Source: Geosiphon pyriformis (Eukaryota > Glomeromycota > Glomeromycetes > Archaeosporales > Geosiphonaceae). From it: 64,000 nt of DNA. The notes under the pieces were generated by a model. That model had not been told where the DNA came from. It made no database searches and saw nothing but the letters and a program-made list of their open reading frames with translations. The stretch covers positions 395,277 to 459,276 of the forward strand of contig JAAOMT010000176.1 in NCBI GenBank assembly GCA_016748015.1. Reading direction: 5' to 3'. This document shows, piece by piece, positions 11,700 through 23,929 of this stretch; the stretch's first letter is position 1; every line of letters begins with the position of its first letter. The translations under genes and the position numbers were made by a program.

Positions 11700-12292
11700 A
11701 ACAACCATCCAAACAGTGGCAGAATCTGAAGAAATAGGAACAAACCACTTGGAATTTGCAAAATCTTTATTCCAACATTATCACACCCATCTCAGATTAA
11801 CAAATAATAGTTGACCAACAGAATTAGCTTTCAATTGCTATGTCAATAAAAGAATAGTATATCACTTGGAAGACCAAAGAGATCCAAAATTTGCTTTTAA
11901 TAACTTCTTCAATGAATTGCTCCAAAGCACCACTTTTCCACAAAATCACTTATTTGCACTTCTAATTACAGAAGTAAATAGGAAAATTGAAAAATACACC
12001 AAACAGAGATTCTCTATCACGTTTGCTGACAAAGGAAAAAGAAGGTTACAAACACCAGCAGGAACACCAAAGCAAATCCAACTACCCACTTGAAAGAAAC
12101 AAAGATTTGATTTATTTGCTAATCCATCATATCACCACACACCCGGAAGCACTATTAATATAATAAACATAGCTACAACAAGTGCAACAACATCACTAAA
12201 TAGAATCCCATTCCAAAGTAAACAAAAGAAAGCAGAGTTATTAGGAACATATGGTGATTATTTCAAGAGATTTAAATCGCGATCTCCAATGC
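11700..12292 (+). pseudogene. Element 2 Gag, N-terminal part
   Basis: Start of the Gag-Pol frame: TNHLEFAKSLFQHY near 11740 aligns with ANHLEFAKSLFQHYCQYL of element 1. A clean block 11866-12090 follows, ending at a TGA that is also a stop in element 1 (Trp expected). The N-terminal segment is probably matrix-like, rich in aromatic and basic residues. It is cut at 12292 by a solo LTR and continues at 13236. Confidence 0.75.
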
Positions 12293-13235
12293 TATTATAA
12301 GTAATTATTTAGGGTCTCAAAGCAAATAACAAACCTGTAACTTGGTGCTCAATTAATATATTGTTGTTTTATTTAAAAGTTTTGTTATAGAATTTTTTGT
12401 ATAATAGACAGAAATTTACTATGATTGGTTTTGGTTGATTTCTCAAGTCATTTTCCCAATTTCTGTCTTCAGCATGGTGGCTGGTTTAATCTGGCAGTCG
12501 TGTCTTTCTGGTAAGCTATTCATTAATATATATAATTCTATTCTTATTTCTGGGTCTTTTACCAGGCTATCTTTGATGTTAATTATTCAGTGTTTAATCT
12601 CTTTAATCAATAGTAAATTAACAAACAAAAGAAAAGAAAAGAAAATAAAATAAAATAAAAAGAAAATAAGAAATTAGAAATAAGCCAAGGCAATTCAAGT
12701 TAGTATCCCATCAATAACCATGATCAAGAGCTATTGTTTCAGTGTAGTTAAGTGTTGGATTTTATTAACATGAAGTGTTGATAAATGGAAGAGTAATTAT
12801 ATTTTCAAACAAACAACAATAACATGAATTTGAAGAATTGGAGAGATCTTTTATTTATATAATTCCATTTCGGTTGATAACAACTATCCTTAAAATGAGA
12901 GTTAATAAATAGAAAAGAAAGGGGATTATTTTAAATTAATAAAACTCTATTGAATTCTCCAAAAATTCTTGAATTCTCTTGGAATTACTTTTTCTGCTTT
13001 TAACACTCTCACTATATATATATAATTTATGTTATATGAGATTCTGCACATTCGTGAACAATGTGTCTGTAATTTCTAACAATATGCTTATTGCTGAACA
13101 ATGTGCTGTGATTCTCTGACAATGCTTCACATTGCTGAGCAATGTGCTTATGTGCTAAATACTATTCTCTTATTGGTCTATTTTTCCTATTTGTTTTTTC
13201 TACTATTTTCTTGTATTCTTTTTCTATGAGTAACA
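12293..13235 (-). repeat. Solo LTR, family A variant (reverse orientation), nested in element 2 gag
   Basis: 943 bp from TATTATAAGTAATTATTTAG to TATGAGTAACA. Most of it matches family A, but the U3 repeat zone differs: instead of GGAATTCC repeats it has AACAATGTG-type repeats (13050-13160). Flanks atgc and acac, aligned with the uninterrupted element 1 gag (cgatcatcaACTTcattagg), show that four bases were duplicated and then mutated. Confidence 0.88.
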
Positions 13236-14600
13236 ACACCATTAGAAATTTGATTACTACTACCACAACCAGATTTCAGAGCCGTTAGTTCTTGAAAAAT
13301 AATCAACTCCAAGAAAGAAAAGAGTAGTGATCAAAAAATTAACAAACAAAACCTGATCTTAGAAAATTCAGAATGATTGAAACCCCAACATAATTAATCA
13401 ACAAAACTTACCTCCAATAATTAAAATCAATTCACCACTCATTCCACCAATTGTCAAACAACAACAACAGCCACAACCACTATTCCAACAACAAATTCAG
13501 CAGCAACTACCACAACAACCAATGGCCTATGCTCCAATTACCAAAATAAAAAAATTTACTAATAAAGAGGATGACGCCCAAGTATGGCTCAATAACATGG
13601 AAAAAGCCATCACAGCCAATGGATGGAATGATAACAGAGCCCTTCAAGCAATTCCTTATTTTCTATAAGATACTGCCAATTCATGGTATCAGAGTTTAGC
13701 CACTAAACCTCAAATGTTTCAGGAATTTAAAATTGTATTCTTGAGATATTTCAGTAATAACAACAGTATTAATCACCTAGCCAACACCTTCACTACAATC
13801 AAACAGGAAAAAACTGAAGCAGTTACTACTTACTTAAGATGCTTCCACAGAAACTTGTGCCAAATTCAAGCAATTCAAGCTGACTATTTTACAGTGCCAC
13901 AGACCCTAAATCAGTTTATCCATTGACTGCGCAATAGTCTTCTTCAATACATACACCTAATGCATCCACAAACTCTTCAAGATGCAGTTACCAATACAAG
14001 AGATTTTGAATCAGCAAAACTTGAAGCAAACCATGTTCAAGCTGTTAACCTAGTCATGAATAGATTATTTGACTTGAATTCCAAATTGAAACAACTTAGT
14101 GATTCAATTAATCAGAAATTGGAAGGATACTTAGCTAACAATCATACAATTTATTAACCACCATAATGATGCAATAACTCAGGAAACATGAATCATTTCC
14201 AAAATCAGTCACATCCATCATCATCTTCAAATCAGCTGTGACAACAAAAAATGCATGTCTGTCATAATTGTGGTAAACAAGACCATATTAGAGCCAACTG
14301 CTGATTTTATAGTAATAACTCACAATCAGAAAATCAATATTGAAACTTCAATTGCTGGTTTCAAGCTCCAAATTATTAACCCAATTCAGCACCATATCAA
14401 CCAAATTACCTACCTATGATGCAACAACCAATCTATCAACCACCAATTTATCAGCCTTCAGTATCTGTCGTTTATTAATTACAGTCCCAACCCATTTATC
14501 AGCCACAGCCTTAGGTAATTTATCAGCCCTAACAAATTCAAACACCACCATAGAACTTACTTCAAAATAAAACCCAAAGGCTGAGATTGACACAACAAAG
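13236..14600 (+). pseudogene. Element 2 Gag, capsid and zinc knuckle
   Basis: Continuation of Gag after the solo LTR. Gln/Pro-rich segment (13440-13525), then capsid: AYAPITKIKKFTNKEDDAQV, AIPYFL, TANSWYQSL, EFKIVFLRYFSNNNSINHLA and LNQFIH, typical of Ty3/gypsy capsids. A CCHC knuckle, CHNCGKQDHIRANC, is intact near 14256-14302. A Pro/Gln/Tyr repeat region (YQPPIYQPS-like) follows. In-frame TGA and TAA codons stand where element 1 or 3 have Trp, Arg or Gln. Confidence 0.85.
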
Positions 14601-14676
14601 CCGGAAATTGTCAATAGTAGTCTATCAACTAATCCCCAATTTTTCCATACAACCATCAGAATTGCGACAATAGAAT

Positions 14677-15240
14677 TTGGGCACCGGATACATCCAAAAC
14701 CCGAATTTCCAGAACTATTTAAGTCTCCTGATCACCCCAGAAAATGCTACATCCAACAAATCAGAAGCCAACCAAAAACCACCCACCAACAATATCTTGC
14801 CAGCAACCATTATAGAAAATAAATTACTTACTGCTATCTTCCCTTTTGAATTTGAGGAACCAGTTGAAATGCCACTATTCAGTGGAGCTGCCTTAGAATC
14901 AAAACTCATTACTGTAATGTATACAGATGCTAAAGTTAATGGGCAGCACATAAAACTGATTCTAGACAGTGGATCAGCTGGTAATATCATCACAAAACAA
15001 CTTATGAACCAACTAGGTTGCTGAGTTGATTAAGCTGCCAGCACACGAATCATCACTACTAATGGAGTGACCAAAACTCCAATCAGTAAGATTGATAATT
15101 TTTCTATAGAAGTCAATAGTATTATTGTGCCAATCAAGATATTAGTCATGCAAACCACTCAATATTAAGCACTTGTTGGCAATGACTGGCTGTTCAAGAC
15201 CAATGTAATGCTTGATTGGAATATGCAGGAGCTTTAACTT
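14677..15240 (+). pseudogene. Element 2 aspartic protease
   Basis: Retropepsin-like domain that would cleave the Gag-Pol polyprotein. The active site LILDSGSAGNIIT (about 14957-14995) is intact. The flap/second-strand region KTPISKIDNFS and the C-terminal QALVGNDWL-like block (here broken by stops near 15168) follow. The sequence is in the same frame as Gag. Confidence 0.82.
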
Positions 15241-15619
15241 AGCCAGAACAGTTGATACACACGCATATCTGCCACATATAGCCATTTCAAGACCACTAAC
15301 ATGCCAGTACTGCTCATTGAGTTCAAAGAAAAAGAGAAGAAACCTACCTGAGAAGCCTATTAAGTGTCATGGGCTGAAGAAAACCACAATGAGCTACCAT
15401 CAATACTTCCTTAGGATAACAACAGAAAAGGAAAACAAAAAAAAAACTTATCTGGAATGCCAACCAAACCTGGGGAACTAACAATGACCTGGACAAGTTT
15501 TCAACTTGGGAATAGAAAGAGACTGGCAAAGAAAAAAAAAGAAAAGAAAGAAGAAACAACTTCTATCAGCACCACTTATAATTACTACATCTATACTACC
15601 CCACAACAATTCACTTATT

Positions 15620-16340
15620 GTTAACCAAAGCTTATATGCGTCAATTGTGACAAGAAATTGTCATCAATAGATGCATGTTGTAGTAATAATAAGGAATACC
15701 CAACAGCAATCAAGTTTTACTGTCATCCATGTCTTGTTGAACACTTTAGAAGGCCAAAATGAGTTGGAAAATGGGATAATAAGCCATGCTTAGCTTGTGA
15801 AGAAACTTTTTTTGATAAAAGAATGTGGAACAACATTCTTGAAAGAGGAGGAACATGCGACAAATTGTGTTAGCACATAATTCTCATAAGTGATTAGATA
15901 AGGAAAAAAACACCCATAGACACTGCCTGAAGATGAGCAGTCAAACGTCTGAACAGTTGTCCACACAATAATGATAAAATATGACAAATAGCACTCGCCA
16001 AAATCAAAGGAGTGTTACCAGAAAAAATAAAAACAATTAAAAATAACTCATCTGAACCCATAGAACTTGATTGGGACCCAGAACCAGTCATAAATCTTCT
16101 AGACCCAAAACAATTTTATGAACACTACCAAGAGCTAGCATCTACAAGAAAAGAGCAGAAGCAACATTTGAAAGAAATTAACACTCAACTATGTGACCAC
16201 TGTTTGATCCCATGTGATTTTCAATATTGTAATAAGTATGACTTCATTTACAATCTACCACCACACATAATCTACACAATTGTGGAAGAGAAAAAACCAA
16301 TCAGCAGCTGTGCATCAGAATCAGAATAAATTTTCAATTC
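15620..16340 (+). pseudogene. Element 2 Cys-rich region between protease and dUTPase
   Basis: Two Cys clusters conserved in all three elements. The first begins CVNCDKKLSSIDACC near 15638-15682. The second, 16012-16326, has CDHCLIPCDFQYCNKYDF (last Cys of the cluster replaced by Tyr), then an acidic Ser/Glu tail. Pattern: C-x2-C-x3-C-x5-C-x2-C. I know no family for it; zinc binding is inferred from Cys spacing only. Confidence 0.65.
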
Positions 16341-16499
16341 TAATTCAAACTCTGATAATGATAATGATAAAAACAATGGTTTCAGCTTCATCCAATATAG
16401 CAACAAAAATAACAATGATTTAGACTTTGATACAAACCCAAAACATATATCACACTCCCTAATCTCACCAAAGAGCAAGAGCTGAAATGGTTTAGCAAT

Positions 16500-16566
16500 A
16501 ATAATGAAAAAATTATGTCAGAATGTCCACATAATACCAATGCAGAGTTTGATCTGAAATATCCAG
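16500..16566 (+). pseudogene. Element 2 dUTPase, part 1 (split by element 3)
   Basis: Contains dUTPase motif 1 (EFDLKYP, cf. DAGFDLRYP of element 1). The frame stops at 16566 where element 3 is inserted. Removing element 3 and one copy of the CCAG duplication joins it in frame to 26427. Confidence 0.75.
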
Positions 16567-17548
16567 TGTTATCAGAGGTTTTTGGTCTCTTTTTTTGAAT
16601 GTTATAATTGTCTGTTGGTTGCAAATTCACGTTTTTTAGAAGTAGTTGAACCTCCAATAACTGAATTTATTTTCAAATTATCTTCTATAATTTGAACTGC
16701 TGGGCTTATAAGTGGAATAGCCAATTCTGTGCCAGTTGCTTTGTGTAGTTACGTTGTAGTAAATATCAACTCTTTCCCAGGAATTGCTCGTCTGGAAGCT
16801 CACTAAAAATGTGTAGTTACTTTGCTGTGAAAGTCAACTCTTCTACAGGAATCTTGTCTGTAGGCTACCCTAATGATTATAATAAGAAAATAAAAATAAA
16901 TAAATAAAAGAAATGTAAAAGAAATAGAATTCTGTCAGGTGAAACATTTTCTATCTAGGCCTGGAGTCACTAACAGTTTAATGAAATTAGTAGCTAATCA
17001 ATTTCAAAATGTTAGTTGGATTTTGGGGATTTTCCAAGTGCAATAATTAAAGAATTTGGTTTTTCAATTTATTTGATATTTATTTCTTTTTGTGTATATA
17101 GGAATGGTTTTAAGTGATAAATCTAAAGTAAGATACATTTTCTTGAAGAGAAAAGCTCTTCTTTTATACAACTTGTTGTAACACTATTTTATGAACTTGA
17201 ACTTTGCTTTTTTCTACAATTTCACTAAATTAAAGATACATTTCGGTAAATTACAAGTTATTTCTGCAAACTATTAGATATTTCAGTGAACTATCAATTA
17301 TTTTGGTGAATTTCTACAAATTTCGGCGAACTTTTGAATGTTACATATTTTGGAGTATTGCATGATTGATCATTGCACTTAGGTTACATTTGTGTTATGT
17401 ACAAATTGGGTTATTAATTAAATGATAATTTCAGACATTTTGCTAATGTAATAAGTGATAATTTGAAACAATAATATATGCTAATTAATGATAAGATTTA
17501 TAAGGGTAATTTCATGCTAAACAATATTTCTAATTTTGTCTGGTAATA
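16567..17548 (-). repeat. 3' LTR of element 3 (family B)
   Basis: Plus-strand ends TGTTATCAGAGG...TCTGGTAATATA (original terminal ACA changed to ATA). Contains a series of TTTCGG/CAAATTTC-like short repeats at 17220-17345, and on the coding strand a TATAAAAG box near 17163. Near-identical in layout to the copy at 25441. Confidence 0.92.
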
Positions 17549-17562
17549 TAACCTTCTCCTCA
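17549..17562 (-). promoter_or_regulatory. Polypurine tract of element 3
   Basis: On the coding strand GAGGAGAAGG directly precedes the 3' LTR, as needed to prime plus-strand DNA synthesis. It overlaps the end of ORF3: the TGA stop is at 17562-17560. Confidence 0.7.
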
Positions 17563-18236
17563 AGACTGAGCTCCATCGAAGTCCAAGTACTGTCTGTAAT
17601 TTCCAGATAATAATCCAAAATTATTGAAGAAATTTGGTCTGAAAATTGTTGAAATTTCAGTTCTGTGAGCTTTCCAATGTATTGAATCTTCAAAGACTGT
17701 AAAATTGGGTTTTGTAGGACGTTTTCACAGGTGTAGAATAGGTCATAAAGTCTAAGAACAGCTCTTAGTTTATAATAACTGTTTATAGATCCAGCTGTTG
17801 TCTTGAATTTGTTGTGAAGTTGTTTCTGAATAGCTTTTTTTGTGAGATTTGCTGCTGTAAGCTTCTATTTTTATTTGTAAAGTGTTTTTCCAATGTAGAA
17901 ATATTTATATATTGGAGTATAGTCATAGTTTTTTTCATTAAAACACAGTTGAAGTTTTTGTTGAATAGTAGCATTTGGTGGAATACTAATAGGAGTGAGT
18001 ATTAAGTTTTCTCTTAAAGCAAGCTTTAAAAGTTCTGACAAGTGAATTCCAGAATAACTTCTTGTATTTTTTTTATATGGGTAATATTTTCGTGAATTTG
18101 GGGCTAAATTTGTAACTACTTCTGTTTGGGTATAATTAATGTGGTTTCCAGTAATAGTAATGGATAATTTGGGTATTGTTTTTAAAGCTAACATTAGTTT
18201 TTGGGATAATTGTTGAATGTTTTGAGAAATAGTCAT
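17560..18236 (-). pseudogene. Element 3 ORF3: conserved protein of unknown function in env position
   Basis: Starts MTISQNIQQLSQKLMLALKT, separated from the integrase end (stop about 18365) by some 130 nt and in another frame. 121 codons are open (18236-17871), then a TAA; homology continues to LDFDGAQS-stop beside the polypurine tract with at least one frameshift. Shared with elements 1 and 2: a FYIG/FYLG motif, a KKAIQKQL-like segment, IGKLTELKFQQFSDQISSII (cf. LGKITNAQFEKLQTQITQVI) and the C-terminal DFDGAQ. Mostly helical, basic, no signal peptide or membrane segment, so not env-like. Function unknown. Confidence 0.75.
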
Positions 18237-18364
18237 TATAAAAGATTTGAAAATAAAAGAAAATTATTTTTGGTGTATGGGTTTTTATGTTATTTTTGCT
18301 TTTGTTTTTTTTTTGTGAGATTGTTTCTAAATTATAAGGAGATAACTATAATAATAAATTTAAG

Positions 18365-19765
18365 TTAAGTATTCAAGTTGGGAGGTTGTTCAATGACAAC
18401 TATTGGTTCTAAATTTCGGAGAATATTTTCAGGATTGATTAAAAGAGAATGTGTACCAATTTGTGGAATTAATAGTTCAGAATTGTTTCTGGAATTATAG
18501 TGTTTCAAATGATCTCCATGTGCAACTTTTGCTAGGATTTTGTCATCAAGTCTTAGCTTGTATGATCCGTTGCCTAGGACTTTATGGATAAAGAATGGTC
18601 CATCCCATTTATTTTCAAATTTTCCACTCTATTGTTTTTCAGCTTTAGTTTTGTATAAGAGAACTTTGTTTCTAATTTTAAATCCATTGGTAACTGAAGA
18701 CAATTTGTCATCATGCCATTCTTTTTGTTGAGTTTGGAAGTGTTTAATATGAGTGGCTGCTATTTGTTATTTTCCTTTCAACGTGCTAAGCAGAGTGTAG
18801 GCTCTTTATTGTAGTGTTTTCTAAAAGTTGTCTTTATTAATTGGTTGTACTGAATATGTTTTCATTGTGAAACTAATTAGTAGTGTTGCTGTCCTTCCAT
18901 AGGTTAAATCAAATGGTGTGTGTTTTGTGGTATTTTGTTTTAGTGTTCTATATGCTAGTAATACTGATGGAATAAAGAGATCCCATTTTTGTTCAAAATT
19001 GGTTGAGACTTTGGCTAATGATTCATACAATGTTCTGTTAAAACGTTCTACAAGTCTATTTGTTTATAGATAGTAGGGCGAAGATAATGGTCTTTTGACA
19101 TTAAATTGTCCACAAATTTCCTGGATTAAATTGTTTACAAAATGTGTTTCTTGATCAAATAAAAGTTCTATTGGGCATCCATGTCTACAAATGATGTCTT
19201 CGTAGATGAAGTTTGCTACTGATTTTGCATCTGCTCATTGAATGGCTCTGGCTTCAGGCCATTTGGTGAGATAGTCTACAGCTACTGCAATATAACAGTT
19301 TCCTTGGTTTGTAATAGGAAGTAGTCCAACTAAATTGATACCAATTCAGTCAAAAGGCTGTTCAACTTTGATTGAGTTTAAAGGTTCTGTAGGGCGAGTT
19401 CCTTCACTTTTTTGACAACTATCACAAGACTTAACATATTCATGAATGTCTTTTCTCATTTAAGGCCAAAAATAATATTCTAGTGTTTTCTGAATGGTGC
19501 TGTCTTTTCCTAGATATGCTGATGAAAGGTCTGAGTGCATATTATATAAAATAGTTTCTTTTTCATGTTCTTGTATTAATCTGAGTAGATTGTCTGGGTT
19601 TTTGAAGTTTCGATAATAAATTATGTTGTTGTGTAAGAAGTATTGTTTGGCTTGTTGTAACCGATGTTTTTTATCTGAGGACCAATCTGTTGGGATTGTT
19701 AATGTCTCCAAATATTGTTTAAGATTGTTGTAGTTTTCGGGATTCATTGTTTGTTGTTTTGTCAT
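18365..19765 (-). pseudogene. Element 3 integrase
   Basis: DDE integrase that would insert the cDNA. From 19765: N-terminal HHCC zinc domain (CDSCQ end near 19410), catalytic core with GINLVG (first Asp replaced by Asn), FDQETHF and RLVERFNRTL (Glu), then YGRTATL and a GPY/F module KWDGPFFIHKVLGNGSYKLR near 18610-18550. It ends EPIVVIEQPPNLNT-stop. Several TGA/TAG codons. Its frame differs from the RT frame, which I take as an indel. Confidence 0.88.
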
Positions 19766-19829
19766 TAATTCAAATGAGTGTTGGTTTTGTATTCTAATCT
19801 TGCCTCATTTTTGAGAGACAATCAATGTT

Positions 19830-21464
19830 AATATGGAGTTTTCTTGGTTTGTGGTGTATAATATATTGGTAGTTGGCTAAAAATCCTGTCCATCAAGTTT
19901 GTTTTGCATTTAGCTGAGTGTTTTTGTTCTGAAGCCATTTGAGTCCAATATTATTAGTAATAATATCAAATTCTTTGGGTCTGAAGTAAAGATTAAAGTG
20001 ATATAGGGCCCAAATTACTGTTGTAGTTTCTAATTTTGTTGCAGGGTAGTTCTTTTTGGCTGGTTTCAATGTTCTGCTAGCATAAGCAATTACTCACTCA
20101 TTTCTATTGTCATTTAACTGTGATAAGATGACACCAAAGACAGTATAAGAGACATCTGTTGCTAACCAGAATCGGTTGCTGAAATCTGAGTAGATGAGAA
20201 TTGGAGCTGTCATTAGTTTTTTTTTGAGAATTTCAAATGTGATTTGGTGTTTAGCAGTTCATTTGTATTTGACGTTTTTGGTGATAAGCTGGTTGAGAGG
20301 TTTTGCAATTTCTAAGAATCCTTTGATAAACTTCTGATAGTAGGAGGCTAACCCTATGAATCCTCTTAGTTCTGTAGTGTTTTAAAGAGTTTTGAAGTTT
20401 TTGACAGCACTGATTTTTTCAGAGTCCAGTTTGATTCCATCTTTACTAACAATATGACCAAGAAAGACCAAGCTTGTTTTTCTAAAGTAGCATTTTTCAA
20501 TGTTGAGTTTCAGTTTTGCTTTTCGTAATCATTGAAAAACTTCTTGCAGGTGTTTTAAGTGTAATTTGAATGATGAAGAATAAACATCAGTATCGTCAAG
20601 ATAAATGACTACTGACTTCCAAAGGAGTTCTTTGTATACAATATCCATTAATCTCTGAAATGTTGCTAATGCATTGCATAATCCGAAAGACATTACATTG
20701 AATTCATAGTTTCTTCCTTGGATTGTGAAGACTGTTTTGGGACGATCTTTGGGGTTCATGGCAACTTGCCAGTATCTACTTTCTAGATCTAGTGTTGAAA
20801 AGTATTTGGCCTTTCCAAGGGCATCCAACATATCATCAATTCGGAGAAGGGGATATGCATCTTCAATAGTGACACTGTTGAGTTGTCAATAATCAACACA
20901 AAATCATATCTTTCCATTTTTCTTTTTAACTAAGACCACAAGTGAGACCCATGGACTCATTGATAGTTGAATAAGCCCATTGTTGAGCATCCATTGTATT
21001 TCTTTGTGGATAAATTGGTAACTTTCTGAAGCAACTCAGTAGGCTTGCTGTTGCCTTGGTTTGGCATCTCCTGTATAGATTTGGTGTTGAGCCAAATTGG
21101 TTTTTCCTAAGTCATTGTTGTTTTTGGCAAAGATATCGGCAAATTCTGCAATTAGCTCTTTGAGCTGACTCTGTTGTTGTGGTTCAAGTTGTCCTATGTT
21201 GATTTGAGATAGTTTTTCCATAACAACATGGTAGTTTTTAGAGCTGTGGTTTGGGTTGATTTTTGGTAGTGAATGTCCAATAATTTCAGAGAAATCGGAA
21301 ACTGTTTGGGGTAATTCTTGTTGAAAAATATTACTATGAATAACTCCAATTTCTAAGTTATTTAATAGAACTATGAAGTAATTATTGGAGTTGTAAAAAA
21401 TAACTCGGACTTTCTTTGTTCTTTCTGTGATGTAAATATTTGGGATCAAGATATTATGTTCCAA
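19830..21464 (-). pseudogene. Element 3 reverse transcriptase and RNase H
   Basis: Leader with RELGKTNLAQHQIYTGDAKP-like segment, then RT: LDLESRYWQVA, VMSFGLCNALATFQ, catalytic VVIYLDDTDVYS (near 20615-20580), KLNIEKCYF, LGHIVSKDGI, the GFIGLASYYQKFI block, and RNase H with APILIYSDFSN, ASRTLKPAKKNYPATKLET. Catalytic Asp pair intact. In-frame TGA codons at positions where relatives have Arg or Trp (for example near 20525, 20260 and 20097). Confidence 0.9.
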
Positions 21465-21470
21465 GCAAAT

Positions 21471-22950
21471 TCATTCATTGGATTCAAAAATTTGTTGGGT
21501 GGTTGTTGGCTTTGGACAGATATAGATTTTGGGATGTTCTCCGAAAGGTGAAATAGTGATTGGTTGGGGAAGGCATAAAATCTGGTGAGACTCATTCTGT
21601 TCATTGAGAGCTATATTTACTGGAACTGTAAATTGTCCAGTTGAACCAAAACCTTGTGTTCCTCTTTTGCTTTTTCCCAATTGTTCTCTTTGATTGATTA
21701 ACTGTAAGCCTGAAATATTGATTAAGGATAAATAGATAGCTTGAGCAATTTTTTCAGCATATTCAATTTTGAAAGGTTTATCAGTTTTATTTTGGAGTAT
21801 TACTGTTATGTTACCAGTATATCCAGCATTGATTATTCCTCCTCTGACATTGATTTTTTTGCTTGCCAGAGAGGACCGGGAGGTGATTTGAACCATTGCT
21901 CCTGGTGAGATTTCGAGAGCAATTTTGAGGTTGATTTTTGTGTGAGATTTGGGTTTGAGAACAAGAGTATTCTTGTCTGGATATCTTAGGTCATATTCAG
22001 CATCAATTTCATGTGCTTTTTCGGGTTTTATTCCTTGTCTGTTGTTGTTGAAGTCTTTGAGTTGTAAGGCAGGCTGATTTTTGATAAGATAGATGGGTGT
22101 TGCTTTAATTTCTTCTGTTGCTTCAGGTTCTTCAAATTCAATTTTGTTTTCATCATTTTCATTGAGCAGGGGAATGCTAAGAGCATAGCATTCAGGGCAC
22201 CATTGCTCATCACAAGGCATTATGCATTCTTCATACAATTTAATGTTCATTTGCTCTAGCTGTTGGGCTTGAGCTTCTTTGGTCGGGTAAGTGTGACTGG
22301 CAATTTGGTAATATACTTCTACTTTATCTTCATAGTTGTATCTAGTGATTTCAAAGATGTATGCAATGTATTCTGATTCTTTCATTTGACAAACATTTTC
22401 TTGAGTGGTTCTGTTGATTAAAGCCATTGCTAGATCGAAAATCATTTCAGTATTATAAGGATAATGATACAGTTTGTTGAAGGCACTGTTGTAAGCAGCA
22501 TTAAAAGGGGTTCCTCTTGTTACTTTTTCTAAGATTAAAAGGGCATATTGGCATGTTTGATCACAGACTTCTCCTCTGAATACAACATCAATTCAGTCAC
22601 ATTCATCAGATAATTATTCTCCACAAGTCAAATAGGGTGTTCTGTTCCATTTTCCACTTCTTTTGACTAGGTGTTCCCATCATTCTCGGTGGCAAAATTT
22701 GCAATAGTAACAGGTATGATTTCCATATTCTTCCTTGGGTGAAATACAAGCTCCCATTGATGAGAGTTTCTTGTGGCAATCTTTGCATTTGAGTGGAATG
22801 TAAGAGCATTGTTTTCGTGGTTCTGTTTTTGAATAGAAGATATTCCATCTGGGTGTCACTGGTTCTTTTGTTTCAAGAAAATTGTTTGTTGAAAAATACT
22901 GTTGTTTAGTTTCATCAGCCCAATTGAAGGTTGATCTAAGTGCCATAAAT
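21471..22950 (-). pseudogene. Element 3 Cys-rich region plus dUTPase
   Basis: Continuous with Gag-Pol. Residues of the first cluster at about 22795-22680: CKDCHKKLSSMGACIS then CYYCKFCHRE. The second cluster, about 22231-22175, is CIMPCDEQWCPEC. The dUTPase (about 22005-21640) would hydrolyse dUTP to keep uracil out of the cDNA. It has motif 1 AEYDLRYP, motif 2 SRSSLASKKI, motif 3 GGIINAGYTGNI (catalytic Asp replaced by Asn), motif 4 AEKIAQAIY and motif 5 RGTQGFGSTG. The longest open stretch is 324 codons (22445-21471). The C-terminal part (VPVNIALNEQ...) leads to RT. Confidence 0.88.
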
Positions 22951-23087
22951 GTTTCAATGATGGGTTTTTCTTTTTCTGGTTTGAATTCAAAAGCCAGAGC
23001 TTTTTCGGAGCATTTGTTGAATGTACCACAAGTGGCAGGTACCCAGGCATGTTTTCCATGGTAGGAAATTGTTAACTCTTATGTCTT

Positions 23088-23762
23088 TCAATTCAGATTA
23101 GCATTGGCTTTTTGGAGCCAATCATTTCCGATAAGAGCTTGGTATTGGGGAACATCCATAATCAGAACTTTGACTGAAATGGTGATTCCGTCAATTGTAA
23201 ATGAGAAGTTGTCAATTTCTCCTACTGGAGTCTTTTTCATGCCATCGGCAGTAACAATTACTGTCTGAGCTGGTCGGTCAACATTTCTTTTTAACTGTTG
23301 CATCAACTGGTAGGTGATGATGCTTCCAGTGAATTCACTGTTTAGAATCAAGTGAATTGGCTTTCCTTCTGCTTCAGCTTCTGTGTACATTGCAGTGATG
23401 GCTTTTTGCTCATTAACTGCTGCATTGTTAAGCAAGAATGGTGATTCATTTGCTTCAAATTCGAAAGAGAATATATCTGAAAGATTGGCATTTTCAGCAA
23501 TTCTGGCTGGTGGAATTGTGGTAGGAGTATAGGAAGGGTTTTGTTGTTGTGCTGCAGCTCTACCTTCTGAAAGTGCAGTATGGTAAAAATCCTGTTCTTC
23601 TGGCATCATAAGATAACTGGGTTGAGTATGATAGTGGTTGGGTCTATGTTGATTCAAATTTTGAGTGGTTAATTGGTTGTTGGAATTTAATCTGTTGTTG
23701 TTTGTTGGAAAACGGTTTTGTGGTGTAAATTGATTATGTTGAACCAATTTTCTAGCTAGCAC
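23088..23762 (-). pseudogene. Element 3 aspartic protease region
   Basis: 225 codons in the Gag frame: Gln/Asn-rich lead, then protease with HLILNSEFTGSIITYQLM, where the DSG catalytic triad has become NSE (two G-to-A changes), and the family C-terminal block VPQYQALIGNDWLQKANANL. Dead as an enzyme. Confidence 0.82.
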
Positions 23763-23929
23763 TTGATATTGTGGTGTGGATGGTTGTTGATACTGTTGTT
23801 GAATTAGTTGTAGAGCAGATTGATAATAGTGGTTTGGATATTGTGGCCTTGGTAAATATCGAGCTGGTGGTGATAGATAATATGATTGTTGTGGTTGAAA
23901 ATAACATTGATTATTTCTCTGTTGTTGGT

